Shown: positions 52,997 through 62,113, counted from the stretch's first letter. The stretch: 64,000 nucleotides of DNA from Caballeronia calidae (GCF_900044055.2 NZ_FCOX02000001.1:248001-312000); one strand, 5' to 3'. Notes: generated by a model not told the origin, from the sequence alone. Translations and numbers: made by a program.

Positions 52997-53466
52997 CGCA
53001 CCTGGAAGCGGCCGTTGCCGCCACTGACGATGGTCGCGCGCCCCGCCGGCGAGATCAGCGTGATTTCCATCGGCGTATCGATGGCCTCGGTGCCGAACAC
53101 GAGCCGGCTCACCGACTTGTCGGAATCGAGAAACTGGATCGATACGCCGGTCACGCCGCCTTCCCAGCGCCGCGCGCGAAGCAGATCGTCGCGCAGCGGA
53201 CGCCAGCCGTCTTCCGTGCGGATGTCGAAGCGGAAGCCGCCGTCGACCGGCTGCCACGCGATCGGCCGCGCGCGCACCTGCGCTTCGTCGCCCGCCGATT
53301 CGAAGAGCAGCGCGAGCCGCTGCGCTTCCTCGTTGAGATCGGTGCGCGGATTGCGCGTCAGCTGCAGCGACGCAAGCGACACGAGCAGCCCCGCGATCAC
53401 GAGCACGACGAGCATTTCGAGCAGCGTGAAGCCTGCGTTGCGCCTTGCTTGTCGTTGCCTGTTCAC
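52993..53466 (-). CDS. gspH: Type II secretion minor pseudopilin H
   Basis: A 157-residue pseudopilin with prepilin site RRNAG-FTLLEMLVVLVIAGLLVSLASLQLTRNP, Glu at +5. The globular part shows EEAQRLALLFESAGDEAQVRARPIAWQPVDGGFRFDI, characteristic of GspH, then WRPLRDDLLRARRWEGG. GspH links the GspG filament to the I-J-K tip. It lies 29 bases after gspG and overlaps gspI by 4 bases. Confidence 0.93.
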   Translation of the reverse strand: MNRQRQARRNAGFTLLEMLVVLVIAGLLVSLASLQLTRNPRTDLNEEAQRLALLFESAGDEAQVRARPIAWQPVDGGFRFDIRTEDGWRPLRDDLLRARRWEGGVTGVSIQFLDSDKSVSRLVFGTEAIDTPMEITLISPAGRATIVSGGNGRFQVR

Positions 53467-53495
53467 GCCGCTTTCCTTCGTCTACTTCCGGATGC

Positions 53496-53966
53496 TTATT
53501 GCCACGACCCGACGTCGGCATCGTTGCCTTCGCCGCCCGCCTTGTTGTCCGCGCCGTAGCTGAACACGTCGATTTCGCCGTGCACGCCCGGATTCAGATA
53601 TTGATACTGGCCGCCCCACGGATCGTTCGGCAGGCGCTCGAGGTAGCCGCCGTCCTTCCAGTTGTTCGGCACCGGCTCGGTCGACGGCTTTTCGATCAGC
53701 GCGCGCAGGCCTTGCTCCTGCGTCGGATAGCGGCCGTTATCCAGGCGATACAGCTTCATCGCCTGCATGATCGTGCCGATGTCCTGCTTCGCGGCGACGC
53801 GGCGCGCCTCGTCCGGGCGGCTCATGATCTTCGGCACGATCAGCGCGGCGAGAATGCCGAGAATCGCGATCACGACCATGATTTCGATCAGCGTGAAGCC
53901 GCGCTGGCGACGACCTTGCGCCTGAATTTGTTGGATTCGCATGCGGCGTTGGGTCCACATTTGCAT
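53496..53966 (-). CDS. gspG: Type II secretion major pseudopilin G
   Basis: A 156-residue major pseudopilin that builds the filament. The cleavage site is GRRQRG-FTLIEIMVVIAILGILAALIVPKIMSRPDEARRVAAK with Glu at +5. The C-terminal calcium-binding loop region is NDPWGGQYQYLNPGVHGEIDVFSYGADNKAGG, and the RYPTQEQGLRALIEKP segment is typical. I prefer the ATG at 53966, which has AGAGGT at good spacing; an in-frame ATG at 53996 is an alternative. It is separated from gspC by about 150 bases containing terminator-like hairpins, the main break in the operon. Confidence 0.94.
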   Translation of the reverse strand: MQMWTQRRMRIQQIQAQGRRQRGFTLIEIMVVIAILGILAALIVPKIMSRPDEARRVAAKQDIGTIMQAMKLYRLDNGRYPTQEQGLRALIEKPSTEPVPNNWKDGGYLERLPNDPWGGQYQYLNPGVHGEIDVFSYGADNKAGGEGNDADVGSWQ

Positions 53967-53998
53967 GACTGCTACCTCTTGTATTGAAGTTTTCATTT

Positions 53999-54057
53999 CC
54001 GGGCCTCATGCCCGGTGATTTAAAAAATCGCGCGGCTTCGCATCTCGACGAAGCCGC
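53999..54057 (-). terminator. Hairpins between gspC and gspG, possible attenuator
   Basis: On the minus strand a perfect 9-bp stem GCGGCTTCG/CGAAGCCGC (54049-54057 with 54032-54040, 8-nt loop) is followed 4 bases later by six T residues, like an intrinsic terminator. A second perfect 6-bp hairpin CCGGGC/GCCCGG (54010-54015 with 53999-54004) comes just before the gspG start region. Confidence 0.55.
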
Positions 54058-54120
54058 CGCTCATTCTATCGATGTGCTTTCACCGCGTGATTCGTGCCCG
54101 CACGAGGCATCGCGTCGCGC

Positions 54121-54534
54121 TCAGCGCACCCAGATTGTGGGCCCGGGCGGATTCTGCGGCAGGAAGATCTCCGATTTCACGCCGTTGCGATCGATGATGA
54201 TCGAGCGCGCGCGCACTTCCGAGAGCTTCACGCCTTGCGTGAGCGGACTGCCGAGCGATATCGCGCGCGCCGGCTCGCCGCCGTAGCTCACGATCGCGGC
54301 GGCGCCGCCCTGCAACGCGAGAATGCCGAACAGATGCACATCCGAATTGGCCTGCCGCTCCAGGCGTCCGCCGAAGATCGTCGCGGCCTGTTCGACCGAC
54401 GGCGCGCGTGTCGCGGCGGCGGCGGGCAGCGGCGCGGTCTGGCGCGAGGTCAGCGTGACGACCCAGTACGTCACCGTCACGCAGAAGAGCGCGAGGGCGG
54501 CAAGCGTTAGCAGGCGAGTTTGCAGGGCGTTCAT
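54121..54534 (-). CDS. gspC: Type II secretion system protein C, short form
   Basis: A 137-residue inner-membrane protein. A membrane helix at about 7-27 (RLLTLAALALFCVTVTYWVV) is followed by the GspC homology region (EQAATIFGGRLERQANSDVHLFGILALQGGAAAIVSYGGEPARAISLGSPLTQGVKLSEVRARSIIIDRNGVKSEIFL, read in parts), which docks on GspD. The PDZ or coiled-coil domain at the C-terminus of longer GspC proteins is missing, as in other Burkholderia-type systems. Its start overlaps the gspF stop by one base (TAATG). Confidence 0.85.
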   Translation of the reverse strand: MNALQTRLLTLAALALFCVTVTYWVVTLTSRQTAPLPAAAATRAPSVEQAATIFGGRLERQANSDVHLFGILALQGGAAAIVSYGGEPARAISLGSPLTQGVKLSEVRARSIIIDRNGVKSEIFLPQNPPGPTIWVR

Positions 54535-55751
54535 TACTGCACCAGATTATTCAGTTCGATGATCGGCAGCATCACCGCGAGCACGATCACCAGCACGACA
54601 CCACCCATCGCGAGAATGAGCAGCGGCTCGAGCAGGCTCGTCAGGAACATCGTGCGGCGTTCGAGTTCACGCGCTTCGCCTTCGGAGGCGCGGTCGAGCA
54701 TCGAGGTGACGTCGCCGGTCGCTTCGCCGGAGCGGATCAGATGGACCAGCACGGGCGGAAACGTCTTCGTGTTGCCGAGCGCGCGCGACAGGGACGAGCC
54801 TTCGCGCACGCGCACGATGGCGTCGTCGACGTTGTTGCGCATCGCCGTGTTGCTGAGCGTTTCGCCGGCCGCCTGCAGCGCGCGCAGGATCGGCACGCCG
54901 GCGGCGGTCAGGATCGCGAGCGTGCTGGCGAAGCGCACGGTGTTATAGCCGCGCACCAGCTTGCCGATGAGCGGCGCGGTCAACAGCCACCGGTCGAACG
55001 ACATGCGCGGCCCGGGCCGCGAGAGGATGCTTTTCACCAGCCACGCGAAGAGCGCGACGCCGATCAGCACCGCCCACCAGTAGCTCCGGACGAAGGCGGA
55101 AAGCGACATCATCATGACGGTGAGGAAGGGCAGTTGCTGCTTCGTGCTCGCGAACACGTTCACGACCTGCGGCACGACATAGCTCAGCAGAAACGTGACG
55201 ATGCCGAACGCGATGATCGTCACGATGCCCGGATACGTGAACGCCAGGATGATCTTCTGCTTCAGCGCGTTGCGCTGCTCGATGTAATCCGCGAGACGCG
55301 ACAGCACGAGCCCGAGCTTGCCGGTGTGCTCGCCCGCCGCGACGAGCGCGCGATAAATCTCGGGAAAATCCTTCGGATGCTGCGCGAGCGCGTTGGCGAA
55401 GGAATGGCCGCCGAGCACTTCCGCGCGGATCGCGGCCATCAGTTCGCGGATGTAGTCGCGCTCGGACTGCTCCGTCAACACCTGAAGCGTTTCGCCGAGC
55501 GGCAGCCCGGCGATCAGCAGACTCGCGAGCTGGCGCGTGAGAATCGCCTGCTCGCGCGTCGACAGACGGCGCCCGAGCGAAAGCCTTTGCTGACGCTCGC
55601 CGCGCGTGCGCGAGCCCGCCGCCTCGACGACGAGCGGCGTCAGGCCTTGCGTGCGCAGGTGACTGCGCGCGGCGCGGGCGCTGTCGGCGTCGAGCACGCC
55701 TTTCTGCGTCTTGCCCGCCGAGTCGATCGCTTCGAAACGAAATGCCGGCAT
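54534..55751 (-). CDS. gspF: Type II secretion inner-membrane protein F
   Basis: A 405-residue polytopic platform protein. MPAFRFEAIDSAGKTQKGVLDADSARAARSHLRTQGLTPL is the classic start. Two homologous cytosolic four-helix domains (REQAILTRQLASLLIAGLPLGETL and RFASTLAILTAAGVPILRALQAAG) alternate with three membrane helices at about 170-190, 220-240 and 377-397. It probably couples GspE ATP hydrolysis to pseudopilus assembly. It lies 3 bases after gspE. Confidence 0.95.
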   Translation of the reverse strand: MPAFRFEAIDSAGKTQKGVLDADSARAARSHLRTQGLTPLVVEAAGSRTRGERQQRLSLGRRLSTREQAILTRQLASLLIAGLPLGETLQVLTEQSERDYIRELMAAIRAEVLGGHSFANALAQHPKDFPEIYRALVAAGEHTGKLGLVLSRLADYIEQRNALKQKIILAFTYPGIVTIIAFGIVTFLLSYVVPQVVNVFASTKQQLPFLTVMMMSLSAFVRSYWWAVLIGVALFAWLVKSILSRPGPRMSFDRWLLTAPLIGKLVRGYNTVRFASTLAILTAAGVPILRALQAAGETLSNTAMRNNVDDAIVRVREGSSLSRALGNTKTFPPVLVHLIRSGEATGDVTSMLDRASEGEARELERRTMFLTSLLEPLLILAMGGVVLVIVLAVMLPIIELNNLVQ

Positions 55752-55754
55752 CGA

Positions 55755-57242
55755 TCAGTCTCCGCCCGTCACGCGCAACACTTCTTCCAGCGAAGAAACG
55801 CCCGCGGCGAGCCAGCGGTCGCCGTCCTCGCGAAGCGTGCGCATGCCTTGCTTGCGGCCCGCTTCGAGAATCTCCGCGTCCGCGGCGTTGCGATGGATGA
55901 GCGGCCGGATCGTGTCGTCGATCAGCAGCAGTTCATAGACCCCGCGGCGGCCGACATAGCCCGACTGGCCGCATCGGTCGCAGCCGACGGGATGGTAATG
56001 CTTCGTGCCGTCTTCCTCGACGCGCTCTTCCTTGCACACCGGACACAGTTGCCGCACGAGCCGCTGCGCGAGCACGCCGAGTAGCGACGAAGCGAGCAGA
56101 TACGGCTCGACGCCCATGTCGGTGAGACGCGTGACGGCGGAGGCGGCATCGTTCGTGTGCAGCGTCGCGAGCACGAGGTGGCCCGTGAGCGACGCCTGCA
56201 CCGCGATCTGCGCGGTTTCGAGGTCGCGGATTTCACCGATCATGATGATGTCCGGATCCTGACGCAGAATGGAACGCAACGCGCGCGCGAACGTCATGCC
56301 GATGCGCTCGTTCACCTGCGTCTGGCCGATGCCCGACAGGTCGTATTCGATCGGATCTTCCACCGTCATGATGTTGGTGGTCGTGGTTTCCAGCCGCGAC
56401 ATCGACGCGTACAGCGTGGTCGTCTTGCCGGAGCCGGTCGGCCCGGTCACGAGCACGATGCCGTGCGGCTTGCCGATGAGCTTGTCGAAGTTGACGAGCG
56501 TGTCGCGCGCCATGCCGAGCGTTTCGAGGTTCAGGCGCTGCGCGTCCTTTTCCAGCAGACGCAGCACCGCGCGCTCGCCGTGGCCGGTCGGCAGCGTGGA
56601 CACGCGGACATCGACGGGACGCCCGCCCACGCGCAGCGTGATGCGGCCATCCTGCGGCAGACGTTTCTCGGCGATATCGAGCTGCGCCATGATCTTGATA
56701 CGCGAGATCAGCGCGCCGTGCAGCGCCTTCTTCGGGCGCACGACATCGCGCAGCGTGCCGTCGACGCGAAAGCGCACGACCGACGCGTTCTCGAACGGCT
56801 CGATGTGAATATCCGATGCCTGCTCGCGCGCCGCCTGCGTCAGCAGCGCGTTGATCATGCGGATGATCGGCGCGTCGTCCTCGGATTCAAGCAGGTCTTC
56901 GACTTCCGGAATGTCCTGCATCAGGCGCGACAGATCGACTTCGCCTTCCACCTCACCGACCACCTGCGCCGCGCTGCCGTCGTTGCGCGCGTAGGCCGAA
57001 TTGATCGCGGCGGCGAGCTCGTCGCCGGATTTGCGCACGATCGACACCGCGCCGAAATTGCGCGCGACTTCGGCGAGCGCTGCGTCGGACGTGCGCTCGC
57101 TGATCCACACTTCGATGCTGTCGGCGTGCTGATGCGCGAGCAGAATCTGCCCGCTGCGCGCGAAGCCGTAGGGCACGAGGCGGGCCGCCAGCGGCGACGC
57201 CGCGTCGTTCGCGCTCTCGACTGCATCGTTGACCGTGGTCAC
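55755..57242 (-). CDS. gspE: Type II secretion ATPase E
   Basis: A 495-residue hexameric ATPase. After an N-terminal GspL-binding part come Walker A GPTGSGKTT, the Asp box, Walker B-like DIIMIGEIRDLETAQ, and the His box GHLVLATLHTNDA. The four-Cys zinc domain is LCPVCKEERVEEDGTKHYHPVGCDRCGQSGYVGR. It powers pseudopilus growth at the inner membrane. The start is GTG at 57242, overlapping the gspD stop (GTGA), so it is translationally coupled to the secretin gene. Confidence 0.96.
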   Translation of the reverse strand: MTTVNDAVESANDAASPLAARLVPYGFARSGQILLAHQHADSIEVWISERTSDAALAEVARNFGAVSIVRKSGDELAAAINSAYARNDGSAAQVVGEVEGEVDLSRLMQDIPEVEDLLESEDDAPIIRMINALLTQAAREQASDIHIEPFENASVVRFRVDGTLRDVVRPKKALHGALISRIKIMAQLDIAEKRLPQDGRITLRVGGRPVDVRVSTLPTGHGERAVLRLLEKDAQRLNLETLGMARDTLVNFDKLIGKPHGIVLVTGPTGSGKTTTLYASMSRLETTTTNIMTVEDPIEYDLSGIGQTQVNERIGMTFARALRSILRQDPDIIMIGEIRDLETAQIAVQASLTGHLVLATLHTNDAASAVTRLTDMGVEPYLLASSLLGVLAQRLVRQLCPVCKEERVEEDGTKHYHPVGCDRCGQSGYVGRRGVYELLLIDDTIRPLIHRNAADAEILEAGRKQGMRTLREDGDRWLAAGVSSLEEVLRVTGGD

Positions 57243-59629
57243 GGGCTGACTCCCGGCTGGTTGCCGTCGAGCGATTTCGCGCTCGGCTGGTTGTTCGGCA
57301 CCGCGTAGTTGGCCGCGCCGTTGCTGTAAGGCGCGCCCGGCTGCGGCGGATACGTGCCGCCCTGCGGCGCCGGACCCACTTCCGGATTCTGCGGCAGCGT
57401 CGTGCTCGGGCCGGGGCCGCGCGTCGTGTTGCTCCAGTCCAGCAGATTCTGGGCCGGCGCGCCGCCGCCTTCGCTCGGGCCGAGCGGCTTCGGCGGAATC
57501 ACCGGCACATTCTGATCCTTGATGAGGCGGTTGTCCGTCGTCGAGCCGTATTGCTGCTGACGCAGATAGTCGTAACGCGTGTTGGTGATCTGCGTGGCGG
57601 TCGACTGATCGCGCACGATCACCGGGCGCAGGAACACCATGAGGTTGGTCTTCGTGCGCGTCTTGCTTTCGCTGCGGAACAGGCTGCCGATGAACGGAAT
57701 ATCGCCGAGCAGCGGAATCTTGCTGTTGTTGTTGTTGTACTGGTCCTGCATCAAGCCGCCCAGCACGACGATTTCGCCGTCGTCGGCGAGAATGGTCGAC
57801 TGCACCGAGCGCGTGTTGATGGTCACGCCGCCGGGGTCGTTCTTCGTGCCGTTATCGACGCTCGAGTCTTCCTGATAAATCTGCATCTTGAGCACGCCGC
57901 CGTCCGTGATCTGCGGCTTCACGTGCAGCGTCACGCCGACGTCGCGGCGATCGAACGTGTTGAACGCGGTGACCGAGGTCGCGGCGTTGGCGGTCGGCGT
58001 GGCGTAGGAGCCCGTCACGACCGGCACGTTCTGGCCGACGACGATCTTCGCTTCCTCGTTGTCGAGCGTAATGAGGTTAGGCGTGGACAGGATATTCGCG
58101 TCCGACGACGTCGACAGCGCCTGCAGCAGCCCGCCGAGACCGAACAGGTTGCCGAAGCGGTGCAAGAGGCCGATGTTCAAACCCTGCGCGAGAAGGCCGG
58201 TCGTCGACGTGATCGCGGACGGATTCTGTGCGATCGCATTGCCCTGCAAGGTCAGATCGACGATGTTCGTGTTGCCGCTGCCGAAGCTCGAACTGCCGTA
58301 CAGCGCGTTGTTGCCGCCGTTCGACAGCAGCAGGCCCTGCCACTGAATGCCGAGATTCGCGCCGGTCGTCGCCGAGAGTTCGACGATCAGCGCCTCGATG
58401 TACACCTGCGCGCGGCGCGCGTCGAGCTGGTCGATCACGGCGCGCAGGTTGCGGTACATCGGATCGGGCGCGGTGATGATCAGCGAGTTCGTCGCGGCAT
58501 CGGCCTGGATCATGCCGCCGCCCTGATCGTTGCCGGACTCGTTCTCCTTGTTCGACGAGAAGCTCGAGTCGCGGTTGCCGCCGCTGCCGGACATCGGATT
58601 GCTGCTGCTTCCCGAGCTGCCGCTCATACCGCCGGGCAGCGGCGGCATGCCGGACTGACCCGTGGACATCGACGAATTGCTCAGACCGCCGCCGCTCTGG
58701 CCGAAGCTGTTCGAGCCGGTATTGGAACCCGACGTGTTGTCCGAGCTGTTATTGCCCTTGCCGAGCATGCCGCGCAGCGTCTTGGCGAGGCGCGTCGCGT
58801 CGGCGTTGCGCAGCGCGACGACGTGCATGTTGCCCGGTTGCGTGGTGGGCGCGTCGAGCTTCTGCGCCAGTTGCTTGGCCGCCGCGAGACGCGCGCTGCT
58901 CGAAGCGCGGAACATCAGGGAGTTGGTGCGCGCATCCGGCGTGACGGTGACTTTGAGCGTCGCGTCGGTGCTGCCGACCGTGCCGGGATCGAGCAGCTTG
59001 TTCATCTGCTCGGCGACGTCGATGGCGTTCGCGTTCTTCAGCGTGAAGACGTCCACCTCGCGTCCGGCCGCCGTGTCGACGCCCGCGATGATGCCCGCGA
59101 TGCGGCGGACGTTATCGGCGTAATCGGTGACGACGAGCGTGTTGTTGGCCGGGTAGGCCGCGATCGTGTTGTTCGGCGAGATCAGCGGACGCAGCACCGG
59201 CAGGAGGTTATTCGCCGATTCGTTGCGCAGCTGAAAGACCTGCGTGATGACCTGATCGCCGCGCGCGGCCGGCGCGTTGCCGACGTAGGTCGGCACGCCC
59301 TGGAGCTTGGCGTCGGCCTCGGGCACGACCTTCAGGACGCCGTGATCCTGCACGAGCGCGAAGCCCTGCATGCGCAGCGATGATTGAAGTGTCTTCAGTG
59401 CCTGTTCCTCGGGAACCGGGTTCTCCGAGACGAGGTTCAGTTGCCCCTTGACGCGGGGATCGACGATGATCGTTTTGCCGGTGGCGGCGCCGATCGCTTT
59501 CGCGACCTGGTCGATATCCGCGTTGACGAAATTCAACGTCACTTGCGCGTGCGCGGCTTGCGCGACGATAAGTCCCGCCGCCAGCAGTGCCGTCGCCATG
59601 CGACGCAGTGCCATAGGTTGTCTTCTCAT
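57239..59629 (-). CDS. gspD: Type II secretion secretin D
   Basis: A 796-residue outer-membrane secretin, first gene of the operon. A signal peptide (ALRRMATALLAAGLIVAQAAHA) precedes N0-N3 domains (VTLNFVNADIDQVAKAIGAATG; AYPANNTLVVTDYADNVRRI). A long Ser/Gly/Asn-rich insertion of about 85 residues lies in N3 (roughly 300-385). The secretin core has VPVVTGSYATP, VGVTLHVKPQITDGGVLKMQI and GEIVVLGGLMQDQ, with a Pro/Gly-rich tail. No pilotin-type gene adjoins it. The start could be the ATG at 59629 or the one at 59614. Confidence 0.95.
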   Translation of the reverse strand: MRRQPMALRRMATALLAAGLIVAQAAHAQVTLNFVNADIDQVAKAIGAATGKTIIVDPRVKGQLNLVSENPVPEEQALKTLQSSLRMQGFALVQDHGVLKVVPEADAKLQGVPTYVGNAPAARGDQVITQVFQLRNESANNLLPVLRPLISPNNTIAAYPANNTLVVTDYADNVRRIAGIIAGVDTAAGREVDVFTLKNANAIDVAEQMNKLLDPGTVGSTDATLKVTVTPDARTNSLMFRASSSARLAAAKQLAQKLDAPTTQPGNMHVVALRNADATRLAKTLRGMLGKGNNSSDNTSGSNTGSNSFGQSGGGLSNSSMSTGQSGMPPLPGGMSGSSGSSSNPMSGSGGNRDSSFSSNKENESGNDQGGGMIQADAATNSLIITAPDPMYRNLRAVIDQLDARRAQVYIEALIVELSATTGANLGIQWQGLLLSNGGNNALYGSSSFGSGNTNIVDLTLQGNAIAQNPSAITSTTGLLAQGLNIGLLHRFGNLFGLGGLLQALSTSSDANILSTPNLITLDNEEAKIVVGQNVPVVTGSYATPTANAATSVTAFNTFDRRDVGVTLHVKPQITDGGVLKMQIYQEDSSVDNGTKNDPGGVTINTRSVQSTILADDGEIVVLGGLMQDQYNNNNSKIPLLGDIPFIGSLFRSESKTRTKTNLMVFLRPVIVRDQSTATQITNTRYDYLRQQQYGSTTDNRLIKDQNVPVIPPKPLGPSEGGGAPAQNLLDWSNTTRGPGPSTTLPQNPEVGPAPQGGTYPPQPGAPYSNGAANYAVPNNQPSAKSLDGNQPGVSP

Positions 59630-60218
59630 GGATGTGATGTCAGAGCCGGGTCTCGAAGAGCCGGCCAAGGCAGCATCGCTCGTCAGCCGAGAGCGCCGCC
59701 TACCGCGGCGTGGTTCGGGCAGACCCGGCCACCGCGATCATTTTAAAAAATATGACGATAACAGCTTTAAGTAACGAAATCGTGCCAATTCGTTCCGGAT
59801 CAGGTTGCCCTTCCGCTGCTCGTTCGATACAAATTCCAGCGCGCTCAAGCTTTCGAATAACTTGCCGATAGACCGTATCTGGGCGATTCCAAGCGTCGGC
59901 CGATGTACGCGGGAGCCGAATTGTAACCTGTCCAGATGTCTTATTATTCATACATTTAGAACGTGCCCATCCGACCGGCCGCTATACTTCCGCGCCAGCA
60001 GTCTTTGGGTGGCTGAAATGGGCCTATGTCTGATAGCCAACTTATGGCCTGAATCGTCAGCCGGTATGATACGGTCGGTTCCGCATTCCGGGCGGTGACA
60101 AAAAGGACGGGTTTTCCCCCATTCAGCCCGGCCGCGGACGTTGATTTGTTGGCGTTGGCGCCGAGGCGCCGCAACGGCGGCATGACGTTCCGCATGGGCG
60201 GATGGAGTAGAAGAGAAG
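59630..60218. other. Long AT-richer region upstream of gspD
   Basis: About 590 bases lie between the divergent gspD and lytic transglycosylase genes, with the stretch 59740-60060 clearly lower in GC than the flanks. It must hold the promoter of the secretion operon; a TACAAT -10-like hexamer is readable on the minus strand near 59922-59927, without a clear -35. Open frames here (for example 59700-59951 minus) show no family resemblance. H-NS-type proteins may bind this region. Confidence 0.35.
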
Positions 60219-60662
60219 ATGAAGAGAATCGTGCGACTGCTTGCGATATGCGGGCCGCTGATCGCGGCCGGCTCCGCGCATGCGGACTGCTTCGACGAAG
60301 CGGCGAAGTATCAGAAGGTCAACCCGCTCATCCTGCGCGCCATCGCATGGCAGGAATCCCACAACAAGCCCGACGCCATCAACAAGAACGCGAACGGCTC
60401 GACCGATTACGGGTTGATGCAGATCAACTCCATCCACCTCAATACGCTCGCGCAGTACGGCATTTCGAGCGGCACGCTGATGGAGCCGTGCAAGAGCGTG
60501 TACATCGCGGCGTGGCATCTGCGCCAGAAGATGAACAAGTACGGCAATTCGTGGCAGGCGGTCGGTGCTTACCATTCCGAAACACCGGCGCTGCGCGACA
60601 AGTACTCGGCGCAGATCATCGAGATCCTTCGCCGCTGGAAGCTGGTTCAGGCCACGCGCTAA
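60219..60662 (+). CDS. Small lytic transglycosylase (SLT, IpgF-like)
   Basis: A 147-residue periplasmic lysozyme-fold enzyme. The signal peptide MKRIVRLLAICGPLIAAGSAHA is cleaved before DCFDEAAKYQKVN. The catalytic Glu46 is in LRAIAWQESHNKPDAINKN, followed by the conserved STDYGLMQINSIHL and the C-terminal GAYHSET. Two cysteines (Cys24 and Cys93) may be bridged. Such single-domain enzymes (IpgF, BfpH, VirB1-like) open peptidoglycan for secretion machines or pili, so service to the adjacent type II system is plausible but not shown. Confidence 0.88.
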   Translation: MKRIVRLLAICGPLIAAGSAHADCFDEAAKYQKVNPLILRAIAWQESHNKPDAINKNANGSTDYGLMQINSIHLNTLAQYGISSGTLMEPCKSVYIAAWHLRQKMNKYGNSWQAVGAYHSETPALRDKYSAQIIEILRRWKLVQATR

Positions 60663-60786
60663 CCGGCCGCCTCCGCGCCGCGTCCGGCGCATTTGATGCA
60701 AAATCCCCTATTCGATTGTCCGCGTTGCCCCAACGGCAGCGCGGACCCGCGCTCGCGCGCTCCATTCCCCGTCACGCTTTACTGCG

Positions 60787-62049
60787 ATGAACCAAACGCC
60801 ATTGCCCATCACCGTGCTATCGGGATTCACCGGCGCGGGTAAGACCACACTCGTCGATGCCTTGCTCGCCAACGCCGAAGGCTTGCGGCTCGCCGCCGTG
60901 ACATGCGGCAAGGTCGCCGCCGGCGCGGACCGGCAGACCACCGACCTGCCCAACGGCTGCATGCTGTTGAGCCTGAGCGACCGGTCCATCGAAGCCGTCG
61001 AGCGCGCGATCACCTGGATCGCGGAACAGCAGCGGTTCGATGCGGTCGTCGTCGAAACATCGGTCATCGCCGATCCGATGACGATCGCCGAGCATCTCGC
61101 GTTCGGCGACGACGACGATGCAACGCTCGCGGGCCGCGCGCAGCTCGATACCTTCGTCACCGTGATCGATGCCGCGAACTTCTCGCGCGACTATGCCTCT
61201 TCCGATGCACTCGCCGAGCGCGGTCTTCCGTCGGCGGACCATGACGAAGAAGACGGCAAGACGGTGGTCGAGACGCTCGTCGAGCATATCGAATTCTGCG
61301 ATGTCATCGTCATCAACAAGACGGATCTCGCCGGCGCCGACGAAGTCGGAAAAGTCGCGCGCATTCTGCATGGCCTCAACCCTCGCGCGGTTCAGGTGCG
61401 AACGCAGTCGGGCAATGTGCCGCCCGATGAAATCCTGAACACCGGCCGCTTCGATTTCGATGCGACCGCGAGCGCGCCCGGCTGGCTCGCGATCCTCAAT
61501 GGCGAGCATCCATCGAGCGACGAACCCGATGCGTTCGGCGTCGGCCATTTCGTGTATCGCGCGCGCCGGCCGTTTCATCCCGAGCGACTGTGGAATCTGC
61601 TGCATCAGGAATGGCCGGACGTGTTGCGCGCGAAGGGCTTCTTCTGGCTCGCGACGCGAAGCGATGTCGGCGGCTCGCTGTCGCAGGCGGGCGGCACGGT
61701 GCGGCATGGTCCGGCAGGCGTGTGGTGGGCGGCGCAGGATCGCAGCGAGTGGCCGACCGATGACCCCGAACTCGAAGCGGAGATCGTCGCGGAATGGTAT
61801 GGCGATCCGGATGACAACAGCATCGGCGATCGTCGGCAGGAGCTCGTTCTGATCGGCCTGAATCTCGATCCTGCCTCCTGGCAGGATAAGTTCGATGCAT
61901 GTCTTTTGAGCGACGACGAATGGGCGCTCGGTCCCGATGGCTGGCAACGCTTCGCCGATCCGTTCCCGGCATGGGAAGTCGAAGACCACGACCACGACCA
62001 CGATCACGACCATGGTCCGGATTGCGACTGCGAGGATCATCGACATTGA
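60787..62049 (+). CDS. COG0523 GTPase (ZigA-like) lacking the CxCC motif
   Basis: A 420-residue G3E GTPase. Walker A is GFTGAGKTT, Walker B-like AVVVETSVIADP, and the guanine motif is NKTD. The C-terminal CobW_C domain begins near GHFVYRARRPFHPERLWNLL. The segment that in the family is GCxCC reads LPNGCMLLSLSDRS, so two of three metal-motif cysteines are replaced. The C-terminus instead carries an 11-residue Asp-His stretch followed by CDCEDHRH. ZigA-type proteins are zinc chaperones induced by zinc shortage. No Zur box is evident upstream. Confidence 0.85.
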   Translation: MNQTPLPITVLSGFTGAGKTTLVDALLANAEGLRLAAVTCGKVAAGADRQTTDLPNGCMLLSLSDRSIEAVERAITWIAEQQRFDAVVVETSVIADPMTIAEHLAFGDDDDATLAGRAQLDTFVTVIDAANFSRDYASSDALAERGLPSADHDEEDGKTVVETLVEHIEFCDVIVINKTDLAGADEVGKVARILHGLNPRAVQVRTQSGNVPPDEILNTGRFDFDATASAPGWLAILNGEHPSSDEPDAFGVGHFVYRARRPFHPERLWNLLHQEWPDVLRAKGFFWLATRSDVGGSLSQAGGTVRHGPAGVWWAAQDRSEWPTDDPELEAEIVAEWYGDPDDNSIGDRRQELVLIGLNLDPASWQDKFDACLLSDDEWALGPDGWQRFADPFPAWEVEDHDHDHDHDHGPDCDCEDHRH

Positions 62050-62113
62050 TCGCTGTGCCGGCTCGATGCAATGTCGAGCCGGCAACCGCAACGTGAACCG
62101 AAGCGCACAGTCG

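Noticed and set aside
59700..59951. 83-codon minus-strand frame upstream of gspD
   Set aside because: No ribosome-binding site and no family resemblance; it lies in the AT-richer promoter region and ends with a stretch resembling chance coding.
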